Positions 1-6,212 of a stretch of DNA of 6,847 nt are shown one piece after another (the first letter of the stretch is position 1; the number at the start of each line of letters is the position of its first letter). The notes under the pieces were generated by a model. That model was not told the origin of the DNA and did no database searches. It worked only from the letters and a program-made list of their open reading frames with translations. Source of the stretch: Verrucomicrobiia bacterium (GTDB lineage: Bacteria > Verrucomicrobiota > Verrucomicrobiia > Opitutales > Opitutaceae); assembly GCA_030424825.1 (NCBI GenBank), contig JAUHWE010000253.1, forward strand, positions 1 to 6,847, read 5' to 3'. The position numbers were made by a program, and so were the translations under genes.

Positions 1-111
1 AGCAAAGACGATGTAATGGAAGGTGTCCCCGAAATGATTCATGAGGTTCAAGTGGAGGCTACTTTCCCTGACGGAACCAAACTCGTAACCGTTCACAATC
101 CTATCCAATGA
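1..111 (+). CDS. ureA: Urease subunit gamma (UreA), 3' end only
   Basis: This is the C-terminal 36 codons of the urease gamma subunit, the smallest structural subunit of the nickel enzyme that hydrolyses urea in the cytoplasm. Reading from base 1 in frame 1 gives the family-typical ending: VMEGVPEMI, then [10 protein letters not shown], then KLVTVHNPI, and a TGA stop at 109-111. This aligns with the last third of the roughly 100-residue Klebsiella UreA. The gene is cut by the window edge, so its start and promoter are not visible. The stop overlaps the ureB start as ATGA, which suggests translational coupling to the beta subunit. Identification is secure from these conserved blocks. Confidence 0.96.
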   Translation, partial: SKDDVMEGVPEMIHEVQVEATFPDGTKLVTVHNPIQ

Positions 112-419
112 TCCCAGGAGAAATTATTCCCAAATCCACCAGCGAGAAACTAAAGGCGAACGTCGGGCTCGAGACTTATAGAACGACCGTTAGCAACAAG
201 GGAGACCGCCCGATTCAAGTGGGAAGCCATTTTCACTTTTTTGAAGTGAACGAAGCCCTCGACTTCGACCGGACAAAGGCAAGAGGATTCCGTCTCAATA
301 TAGCTGCGGGAACTGCGGTTCGCTTCGAACCTGGGGACACGAAGGAAGTTGAACTCGTGGCCCTTGCCGGCTCGCGACAAGTATTCGGACTCAATAACAA
401 AGTCGATGGAGACCTCTAA
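108..419 (+). CDS. ureB: Urease subunit beta (UreB)
   Basis: This encodes the beta structural subunit of urease, 103 residues, close to the usual 100-106 for a separate bacterial beta subunit. It packs against UreA and UreC in the cytoplasmic (UreABC)3 enzyme and carries no nickel ligands itself. Visible hallmarks are the N-terminal [22 protein letters not shown] (residues 32-48), DFDR (52-55) and [15 protein letters not shown] (62-76), followed by VELVALAG. The ATG at 108 overlaps the ureA stop by four bases (ATGA). No Shine-Dalgarno sequence is seen, so coupled re-initiation is the likely mode of translation. Subunits A and B are separate genes here, not fused as in Helicobacter. A 49-base gap follows before ureC. 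Confidence 0.97.
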   Translation: MIPGEIIPKSTSEKLKANVGLETYRTTVSNKGDRPIQVGSHFHFFEVNEALDFDRTKARGFRLNIAAGTAVRFEPGDTKEVELVALAGSRQVFGLNNKVDGDL

Positions 420-468
420 TCTGCCAGCAGTAGCAATTCGATTGTTCAACCAAAATCAAATATAACCA
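420..468 (+). other. ureB-ureC intergenic gap
   Basis: This is the longest non-coding gap inside the urease cluster. It is A-rich just before the ureC ATG, with no Shine-Dalgarno sequence, hairpin or convincing promoter visible. It probably serves only as the ureC leader within a polycistronic message. Confidence 0.5.
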
Positions 469-2202
469 ATGAGCCTTGAATTTGACAGAACCCAATACGC
501 CGAGATGTTCGGCCCTACTGTTGGTGACCAGGTTAGACTGGGCGACACCGAAATTTTCATAGAGGTTGAACGCGATCTCATCGCTGAGAACGGAGGATAC
601 GGAAACGAAATAAAGTTTGGAGGAGGCAAAGTCATTCGCGATGGCATGGGACAGTCCGCCATAGCGGTTGAAAAGGACGTTCTCGATCTCATCATCACGA
701 ATGCTACGATACTGGACGCTAAACTTGGGGTGATCAAAGCAGACATCGGCATTAAAGATGGCCGGATCACCGGCATTGGTCACGGCGGCAATCCCGGAAT
801 CCAAGACGGGATTAGTGAAAACATGATCGTCGGAGCGTCTACAGAAGTGATCGCCGGCGAAGGTCATATCGTTACCGCAGGAGGATTCGATTCACACATC
901 CACTTCATATGCCCCCAGCAGATCGACGAGGCGCTGGCGAGCGGGATAACATCCATGACTGGAGGCGGCACTGGACCCGCAACGGGGACCAACGCGACAA
1001 CGTGCACGCCGGGATCCTGGAACATTTCCCGAATGCTTGAAGCCGCTGACGAATACGCAATGAACCTCGGCTTCATGGGAAAAGGCAACTCTTCGAATCC
1101 CGAAGCGCTTCGAGAGCAGGTACGAGCGGGCGCGATGGGGCTCAAGCTCCATGAGGATTGGGGAACGACCCCTAGTGCCATCGACACCTGTCTTTCCGTG
1201 GCCGACGAAATGGACATTCAAGTCGCCATCCACACCGACACCCTGAACGAGTCCGGATTTGTTGAGCACACGATAAAGGCTTTCAAAAACCGAGTCATCC
1301 ACACATTTCACTCAGAAGGAGCTGGAGGTGGGCACGCTCCCGACATTATCAAGGTTTGCGGAGAACTCAACGTCCTGCCATCGTCAACCAATCCGACGCG
1401 TCCCTACACAGTGAATACGATCGATGAGCATCTCGATATGCTGATGGTATGCCATCATTTGGATTCAAAAATACCAGAAGATGTCGCCTTCGCTGAATCC
1501 CGGATTCGACCGGAAACAATCGCCGCAGAAGACCTGCTTCACGATCTTGGAGCATTTTCCATAATGTCGAGCGATAGCCAAGCGATGGGTCGCGTTGGCG
1601 AAGTGATTTCCCGGACCTGGCAAACCGCGCACAAGATGAAGACCCAATTCGGAAAGCTCGAATCCGAAGGTCATCCAGCTGCCGACAATTTCCGGGCGCT
1701 ACGATACATAGCCAAATACACCATCAATCCCGCCATCGCCTGTGGAGTATCGCATGAAGTCGGGTCGCTCGAGATTGGGAAATTGGCAGACATCGTAGTC
1801 TGGAAACCCGCATTCTTTGGAGCCAAACCTGAACTCATACTAAAAGGTGGCCTCATCGCGCTAGCCAACATGGGAGATCCAAACGCTTCCATCCCCACTC
1901 CGCAGCCAACTTACTATCGGCCTCAGTTCGCATCGCACGGCAAAGCCAAGCTGAGCACGTCCGTAACATTCGTCAGCGAAAGTTTTCTCAAGGAAGGCCG
2001 TGACAGAGAACTCAAATTAGGCAAACGTCTGGTCGCAGTCAAAAACACCCGCAATATCTCTAAGAAAGATTTGGTATTCAATAATGCGACACCGAAAATA
2101 GAGGTTGACCCAGAAACCTACACGGTAAAGGCCGATGGCAAAATCCTGACCTGTGAACCAGCTGCTGAGGTACCACTCGCCCAAAGGTATTTTCTTTTCT
2201 AG
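469..2202 (+). CDS. ureC: Urease subunit alpha (UreC), catalytic
   Basis: This is the catalytic alpha subunit of urease (EC 3.5.1.5), a 577-residue amidohydrolase-fold protein that hydrolyses urea at a dinickel centre; Klebsiella UreC has 567. All expected metal and catalytic residues are present at a constant offset of nine from Klebsiella numbering. They are H143 and H145 (HIH), the carbamylated lysine K226 with H228 (GLKLHEDWG), H255 (AIHTD), H281 ([14 protein letters not shown]), the mobile-flap C328 and H329 (MLMVCHHLD), R345 and D369 ([12 protein letters not shown]). The N-terminal [18 protein letters not shown] and the C-terminal end AQRYFLF are also typical. The extra length lies before residue 143, partly as a small insertion near residues 40-44. 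The ATG at 469 fits the family start, though no ribosome-binding site is evident. It is predicted to be active. Confidence 0.98.
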   Translation: MSLEFDRTQYAEMFGPTVGDQVRLGDTEIFIEVERDLIAENGGYGNEIKFGGGKVIRDGMGQSAIAVEKDVLDLIITNATILDAKLGVIKADIGIKDGRITGIGHGGNPGIQDGISENMIVGASTEVIAGEGHIVTAGGFDSHIHFICPQQIDEALASGITSMTGGGTGPATGTNATTCTPGSWNISRMLEAADEYAMNLGFMGKGNSSNPEALREQVRAGAMGLKLHEDWGTTPSAIDTCLSVADEMDIQVAIHTDTLNESGFVEHTIKAFKNRVIHTFHSEGAGGGHAPDIIKVCGELNVLPSSTNPTRPYTVNTIDEHLDMLMVCHHLDSKIPEDVAFAESRIRPETIAAEDLLHDLGAFSIMSSDSQAMGRVGEVISRTWQTAHKMKTQFGKLESEGHPAADNFRALRYIAKYTINPAIACGVSHEVGSLEIGKLADIVVWKPAFFGAKPELILKGGLIALANMGDPNASIPTPQPTYYRPQFASHGKAKLSTSVTFVSESFLKEGRDRELKLGKRLVAVKNTRNISKKDLVFNNATPKIEVDPETYTVKADGKILTCEPAAEVPLAQRYFLF

Positions 2203-2209
2203 ACGAACT

Positions 2210-2638
2210 ATGGAACTCATCACTAACCATCTTGCGCCCGGGGAAACAACCAAGCGAACAATCCCTCTCAAAACCGATCGCCGTACTCTCGCTAAGCGCC
2301 GATGGCGAGCCAAGGCCGACGACGGCACGGAGTTCGGATTCGATCTCCCCCATCCCCTCAAGAACCGCACGCCTTTTTTCGAAACGGGAGAAACACGCTA
2401 TGAGATCGAGCAAACTCCAGAAAACGTGCTTTGCATTCCATTTGCCGACCGGAAACAGGCAGCCTACTACGGCTGGATGGTGGGCAATCTCCATTTTTCA
2501 GCGGATTTTCAGGAAGATGCGGTAATTGCGGAAGACGATCCTGCTGTTCGCCAAATGCTCGAGAGGAACCACATCGACTATACAGAAATCGAAGCCGTAT
2601 TCGAACCGGTTATCGTATCTCATGGGCACCACCACTAG
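2210..2638 (+). CDS. ureE: Urease accessory protein UreE (nickel metallochaperone)
   Basis: UreE binds nickel as a dimer and passes it to the UreG-containing activation complex. The product has 142 residues. The N-terminal half (about 1-70) is the substrate-binding-like domain with RRTLAKRRWRAKADDGTEFGFDL. The C-terminal half contains GWMVGNLHF, whose H95 matches the conserved interface nickel histidine (H96 in Klebsiella), and the typical DDPAVRQMLER segment (109-119). The protein ends in a short HGHHH tail, much shorter than the His-rich tail of Klebsiella UreE. The start is taken as ATG 2210, seven bases after the ureC stop. A GTG at 2153 in the same frame would overlap ureC by 50 bases and add 19 non-family residues. 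The 3' end overlaps ureF by 17 bases. Confidence 0.93.
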   Translation: MELITNHLAPGETTKRTIPLKTDRRTLAKRRWRAKADDGTEFGFDLPHPLKNRTPFFETGETRYEIEQTPENVLCIPFADRKQAAYYGWMVGNLHFSADFQEDAVIAEDDPAVRQMLERNHIDYTEIEAVFEPVIVSHGHHH

Positions 2639-3344
2639 CAGTTTAGCATCGGAGGACAAATACCCTTGGCTGTCTTCGATGCTGCAGACAGTCGACCCAT
2701 TGTTCCCCATCGGCTCCTATGCTCACTCCTACGGACTGGAGGAGATGGTTGCCTGCGGGATCGTTACAACTGATGAGCAACTGCAATCCTATCTGGGTTC
2801 GGTTGTGCGACTCAACTTGTCCCAATTCGAATTACCGTATTTAAGGTACACTTACACTGCTCAGCTAGACGGGCACGAATCAGATATCGCTCGAATTGAT
2901 CAGGAGATCGGAGCATCTCTACTCAGTTCCGAAATACGTTCTGCTAGTGAGACCCAAGGGAAACAGCGACTTCAGCTGTTGAACAAACTTTGGCCCTGTA
3001 AAGAAGTTGAACTTCTTGAAGCCCTTCGAATTCGGGGCGAAGTCATGCCCCATCACCTTACTGCTTTTGCTGCAGAACGTATCCATCAGAAAACTCCGCT
3101 CAACGCCGCTCTCGCATCTTGGGCCTACCAAGCCTTTGCGGCCCCTTGCTCTGCCGCGTTGAAGATCATGAGAATCGGGCAAGAAGCCGCTCAACGTACA
3201 CTTACTCGAGCGCTCGTCACTTTGCCTGAACTAGTTGAGGAGTCCCTGAGAGTTGACCAAGAGTGGGCGGGAGCGTTCAATCCGGTAATCGATATTGCAT
3301 CCGCTCGCCACGAGAAAGCCTACGCCCGTCTGTTTATTTCCTAG
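2622..3344 (+). CDS. ureF: Urease accessory protein UreF
   Basis: UreF is an all-helical accessory protein that joins UreD and UreG in the apo-urease activation complex and is thought to gate GTP-dependent nickel insertion. The product has 240 residues, within the family range. Landmarks are [17 protein letters not shown] (25-41), the [13 protein letters not shown] segment (107-119), MPHH (142-145) and the C-terminal [13 protein letters not shown] (219-231) ending RLFIS. ATG 2622 is chosen because it gives a normal N-terminus ahead of the first motif. A TTG at 2526 opens the frame further, but would put 32 unrelated residues inside ureE. The start codon lies inside the DNA for the UreE histidine tail, so coupling to ureE translation is likely. 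A 22-base gap follows before ureG. Confidence 0.94.
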   Translation: MGTTTSSLASEDKYPWLSSMLQTVDPLFPIGSYAHSYGLEEMVACGIVTTDEQLQSYLGSVVRLNLSQFELPYLRYTYTAQLDGHESDIARIDQEIGASLLSSEIRSASETQGKQRLQLLNKLWPCKEVELLEALRIRGEVMPHHLTAFAAERIHQKTPLNAALASWAYQAFAAPCSAALKIMRIGQEAAQRTLTRALVTLPELVEESLRVDQEWAGAFNPVIDIASARHEKAYARLFIS

Positions 3345-3366
3345 CACCCAATCGAAAACCGAAGAC

Positions 3367-3987
3367 ATGACTCAATCTAACTTCTCAAGACCCGTACGCA
3401 TTGGAATCGGGGGACCGGTCGGTTCCGGAAAGACGATGCTCGTCCTCAAACTTTGCCAGGAGCTACGGGAATCCTTCGAACTCGCGGTCATAACAAATGA
3501 CATCTACACCCGAGAGGACGCCGAATTCCTAGTCCGAAACGAGGCCCTCGAAGCCGAGAAAGTACTGGGAGTTGAAACCGGCGGATGTCCTCACACAGCT
3601 ATTCGAGACGACACCAGCATGAACATGGCGGCGATCAACGACTTGATCGAACGCAATCCGAAAACAGAGGTGATTCTCATCGAGAGCGGCGGAGACAACC
3701 TGTCGGCAACATTCTCACCTGAATTAGTGGATGCATTTATCTACGTAATTGACGTCGCCGAGGGAGATAAAATCCCAAGGAAAGGTGGACCCGCCATTCA
3801 GTATTCGGACCTGATGATCATCAACAAAACCGAGCTTGCGCCCTTCGTAGGGGCAGACTTGGAAGTCATGGATCGCGATAGCAAGAAAATGCGCGGGCAA
3901 CGCCCATACCTCTTTTGCGACCTTAAATCAGGCAAGGGAGTTTCGGACGTGTGTGACTGGCTCAAAAAGGAAGCACTTTTCAGCTGA
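3367..3987 (+). CDS. ureG: Urease accessory protein UreG (GTPase)
   Basis: UreG is a SIMIBI-class GTPase that carries nickel from UreE and powers its insertion into apo-urease together with UreD and UreF. The product has 206 residues, the normal length. Visible motifs are the P-loop GGPVGSGKT (15-23), [13 protein letters not shown] (43-55), the nickel-binding Cys-Pro-His at 74-76 in [31 protein letters not shown] (106-122), [17 protein letters not shown] (126-142) and the guanine-recognition site NKTE (153-156). The last is NKTD in Klebsiella, a conservative Asp-to-Glu change. ATG 3367 gives the expected short lead before the P-loop. The upstream in-frame TTG at 3295 lies within ureF and adds non-family sequence. 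The TGA stop at 3985-3987 overlaps the proposed ureD start. Confidence 0.97.
   Translation: MTQSNFSRPVRIGIGGPVGSGKTMLVLKLCQELRESFELAVITNDIYTREDAEFLVRNEALEAEKVLGVETGGCPHTAIRDDTSMNMAAINDLIERNPKTEVILIESGGDNLSATFSPELVDAFIYVIDVAEGDKIPRKGGPAIQYSDLMIINKTELAPFVGADLEVMDRDSKKMRGQRPYLFCDLKSGKGVSDVCDWLKKEALFS
3967..3986 (+). promoter_or_regulatory. Putative ribosome-binding site and CTG start of ureD
   Basis: AAGGAAG at 3967-3973 resembles a Shine-Dalgarno core and lies ten bases before CTG 3984-3986, which overlaps the ureG TGA by two bases. It is the clearest such sequence before any gene in the urease cluster. It lies inside ureG lysine/glutamate codons, so it could be coincidental. It supports translation of ureD by termination-reinitiation at the end of ureG. 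Confidence 0.5.
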
Positions 3988-4829
3988 AAACCGAAACTCC
4001 ACAATCCGCATCAAGGAAGCGGTTACACGGATTCCTAAGAGCTACCGCATCCACCAACGATGCCGGTCAAACCATTCTGACACGAAAGGCCCACCAAACC
4101 CCAATCCACGTCAGTAAACCCTACTGGAACGGATCTGCACTTCTCCTGAATGTCATGAGTCCCACTGCGGGGATGCTCGAAGGGGATCAAGTTGAGCTGG
4201 ATATTTCAGTGGAGCGCTCCGCCAAACTAGTACTCTCTAATCCCACAGCCCTCAGAATTCACAAGATGAATACCGGCAAGGCTGCTTGGAAGCAGGTTTT
4301 CAACCTAGACTCAAACGGATTCCTAGAAACCCACCCTGAGTGGTTGATCCCTCAAGCACACAGTCGTTTTGAACAGCGAACTCGAATCAATATTGCAGCC
4401 GGTGGAAGGCTGTTTTTTATCGAAGCCCTCGCTCCTGGTCGCGTGGCCTCTGGCGAAACCTTCGCATTCGATACGTTTCAAAATCGGCTCGAAGTCTACT
4501 ACGACCACAAGCTAGTTGCCCTTGAGACGGGCAATATCGCACCTGCTGCTAAATCCCATTCTGGCTGGAAAGCGTCGTTCGAAAATCCGTATGTATATTC
4601 TCTTTACGTTTCAGCTCCGGAGCTAAACGAAAATGACCCTTTCTTCCAGTTCGCTTACGAACAACAAACCCCCACTCTTTTATGTGGTTCGAGCAAGCTT
4701 GATCGCAGCCCGTGTTGGAACCTCAAAATACTGAGCGAAAGTTCGGTTGAGGCAAAAGCGGCTCTCGCCCGGATTCGGGAACAGTTTTACCAGACGATCG
4801 GACTGCCCGTCGTCGATCTCAGAAAGTGA
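3984..4829 (+). CDS. ureD: Urease accessory protein UreD (UreH family), probable CTG start
   Basis: UreD binds apo-urease and recruits UreF and UreG for nickel loading. The first ATG (4155) gives 224 residues, short for the family (about 270-290), and starts inside a conserved block. The same frame is open upstream to a TGA at 3954-3956. Its translation continues the homology: GFLRAT, GQTIL and [10 protein letters not shown] match the Klebsiella GKTVL and GPLTVQRPFY regions, followed by LLLNV and [10 protein letters not shown]. There is no ATG, GTG or TTG in the extension. CTG at 3984 overlaps the ureG stop (CTGA) and lies 10 bases after a purine-rich AAGGAAG at 3967-3973, giving 281 residues. 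Later landmarks are EWLIPQ (about 119-124), [12 protein letters not shown] and [15 protein letters not shown]. Identity is firm. The start codon is inferred; CTG 4077 or ATT 4074 are poorer options because they lose conserved sequence. Confidence 0.9.
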   Translation: MKTETPQSASRKRLHGFLRATASTNDAGQTILTRKAHQTPIHVSKPYWNGSALLLNVMSPTAGMLEGDQVELDISVERSAKLVLSNPTALRIHKMNTGKAAWKQVFNLDSNGFLETHPEWLIPQAHSRFEQRTRINIAAGGRLFFIEALAPGRVASGETFAFDTFQNRLEVYYDHKLVALETGNIAPAAKSHSGWKASFENPYVYSLYVSAPELNENDPFFQFAYEQQTPTLLCGSSKLDRSPCWNLKILSESSVEAKAALARIREQFYQTIGLPVVDLRK

Positions 4830-4838
4830 GTCGAGCAG

Positions 4839-6035
4839 CTATCTTGAAAGTCGGCCGTAGGCTCGGCTATTCGCTTTTCGCGACGCCGTTTTTTCTTCTT
4901 CCTCAAATAGACGGGAATACATGTAGTCGAAACCTTCGATTTTTTTCCGATCGATTTTTTGACCCACAAAGTGCTCGATTGCCGCCGCGTTCTTCAACTC
5001 GTCTTCGGTCAGAAGGGTAAACGCATCTCCCTCCTTTTCAGCCCGGCCGGTACGGCCAATACGGTGCACGTAATCCTCCGCGTTGAGCGGCACGTCATAG
5101 TTGATCACGTGGGTCACTCCGGCAATATCGAGTCCGCGAGCAGCGATATCGGTCGCAACCAGTACTTCAAACTTACCCGACTTAAATCCCTTCAATGCTG
5201 CGGTTCGCTCACCTTGAGCTCTGTCGGAGTGTAAAACCGCGACGGAGTGCTTTAGCCGCTCCAACCGCCTTGAGATCAAATCCGCATTTAGCTTCGTCCG
5301 CGTAAAAATCAGCACACTCTCAAACTGCGTTTGCTCCAGCAATTTGATCAGCAAGTCATACTTCTGCTGCTGAACGACCGGATAAAATGCATGCGTCACC
5401 GTTTCCGCAGCCGAACGATTTCGTCCGATTTCAATCACTTCTGGATCGCTGAGAACCCATTTCATCATTGATTGAATGGCAGCTGGAATGGTAGCCGAGA
5501 AAAACAGCGTTTGCCTATCCTTTGGACACATCTTGATGAGGCGGCTCACATCCGGCAGGAAACCCATGTCGAGCATGCGATCGACCTCGTCCAGAATCAG
5601 CACCTGGACATTCTTCAACGAAATATTCCCCTGGCCAATATGGTCTAGCAATCGTCCTGGTGTCGCCACGAGAATATCGACTCCCTTATCGAGCATCTCT
5701 CGTTGCCGACCATATTTCACTCCTCCATAAACCACTCCTACTCGGGTACTTAGGTGTTTCGAATAGCTTTCCAATGCATCGACAACCTGCTGGGCCAATT
5801 CACGAGTCGGCTCGAGGACAAGACATTGAATGCGCTTCCCAGGTTCGAGTCGATCCAGTGTCGGCAGCCCAAAAGCAGCCGTCTTTCCCGTGCCAGTCTG
5901 GGCGGATGCGATGATATCCTTACCTTGGAGGATCAAAGGGATCGCTTTTGCTTGAACAGGCGTCGGTTTCTCAAATCCGAGTTCACCAATCGCTTTTAAT
6001 AGAGAATCTGAAAGTCCTAGACCGTTAAAGGGCAT
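4839..6035 (-). CDS. DEAD-box ATP-dependent RNA helicase, RhlE-like
   Basis: This is a complete two-domain RNA helicase of 398 residues from ATG 6035. Proteins of this type unwind or remodel RNA in ribosome assembly, decay or cold adaptation; the exact role cannot be read here. In order, the motifs are the Q motif (MPFNGLGLSD to PTPVQ, 1-28), motif I AQTGTGKT (45-52), Ia PTRELAQQ (76-83), GG 104-105, Ib TPGRLLD (125-131), motif II DEVD (149-152) followed by RMLDMGF, III SAT (180-182), IV VLIFTRTK (241-248), V VATDIAARGLDI (293-304) and VI HRIGRTGRAEKEG (324-336). The tail after about residue 360 is short and basic. A TTG at 6056 would add seven residues; the family usually starts at M-x-F, favouring 6035. 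Motif II is DEVD rather than DEAD, a conservative variant. It converges on ureD. Confidence 0.93.
   Translation of the reverse strand: MPFNGLGLSDSLLKAIGELGFEKPTPVQAKAIPLILQGKDIIASAQTGTGKTAAFGLPTLDRLEPGKRIQCLVLEPTRELAQQVVDALESYSKHLSTRVGVVYGGVKYGRQREMLDKGVDILVATPGRLLDHIGQGNISLKNVQVLILDEVDRMLDMGFLPDVSRLIKMCPKDRQTLFFSATIPAAIQSMMKWVLSDPEVIEIGRNRSAAETVTHAFYPVVQQQKYDLLIKLLEQTQFESVLIFTRTKLNADLISRRLERLKHSVAVLHSDRAQGERTAALKGFKSGKFEVLVATDIAARGLDIAGVTHVINYDVPLNAEDYVHRIGRTGRAEKEGDAFTLLTEDELKNAAAIEHFVGQKIDRKKIEGFDYMYSRLFEEEEKTASRKANSRAYGRLSR
4864..4894 (+). terminator. Probable intrinsic terminator of the urease operon
   Basis: Downstream of the ureD stop on the + strand, CGGC (4864-4867) pairs with GCCG (4885-4888). 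Inside it, TCGC (4871-4874) pairs with GCGA (4880-4883) around a five-base loop. A 3-against-1 internal loop separates the two stems, and six T residues follow at 4889-4894, then more pyrimidines. It lies about 35 bases after ureD and within the 3' coding end of the convergent helicase gene. No comparable element was seen for helicase transcripts reading into ureD. Folding energy was not calculated. Confidence 0.55.
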
Positions 6036-6212
6036 TTCGGGTATATGATTGCCCAATTCCTTCTACGCAAGCCCTCCCTTCGATAAACTGTGATCCGCAT
6101 TCCCCAAGGCCGATTCCAGTCAAGAACCGCTTCCTGCCGGGAATGACACCAAATTAAATCGACACCAAGGACGCCCTCGTCTTGTCCTAAACACCGCATT
6201 CTACGAAATCCG
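6036..6212. other. Divergent intergenic region between helicase and sufS
   Basis: This stretch separates two genes transcribed away from each other, so it should hold the promoters of both. No strong -35/-10 pair is visible on either strand. The best sufS candidate is TTCCTG (6131-6136) with TTAAAT (6154-6159) at 17-base spacing, a poor match to sigma-70 consensus. On the - strand AAGGA lies directly against the TTG at 6056 and about 20 bases from ATG 6035. A 79-codon frame crosses the region on the - strand but overlaps both flanking genes and resembles no protein I know. The region also carries a short inverted repeat, listed separately. Confidence 0.6.
6098..6145. repeat. Short imperfect inverted repeat (CATTCCC / GGGAATG)
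   Basis: CATTCCC at 6098-6104 is exactly inverted as GGGAATG at 6139-6145, with a 34-base spacer that contains another GATTCC (6112-6117) and a possible inner AGG/CCT pairing (6107-6109 with 6133-6135). The arms resemble those of CATTCCCG-type intergenic repeats known from other bacteria. With one copy in the window it cannot be called a repeat family, and seven-base arms can arise by chance. Confidence 0.25.

Noticed and set aside
391..867. Long open frames on the - strand opposite ureC (for example 391-867, 892-1311, 2078-2494)
   Set aside because: They are shadows of ureB, ureC and ureE with no recognisable protein motif, and the + strand genes over the same bases are certain.
2153..2209. 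GTG start extending UreE by 19 residues
   Set aside because: It would overlap ureC by 50 bases, and the added residues are not part of the UreE family; ATG 2210 fits.
2526..2621. TTG start extending UreF by 32 residues
   Set aside because: It lies inside ureE, and the extra residues have no UreF character.
3295..3366. TTG start extending UreG by 24 residues
   Set aside because: It lies inside the ureF 3' end; UreG normally starts shortly before its P-loop, as with ATG 3367.
3988..4154. A 167-base non-coding gap between ureG and ureD, or a frameshifted ureD
   Set aside because: The ureD frame is open throughout and encodes family-like sequence, so neither a gap nor a frameshift is needed. 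The ATG at 4060 is in another frame and meets a stop within seven codons.
4826..5020. Small + strand frames within the helicase region (4826-5020, 4959-5234, 5476-5730, 5660-5999)
   Set aside because: They are antisense shadows of the complete helicase gene, with no motifs or plausible initiation context.
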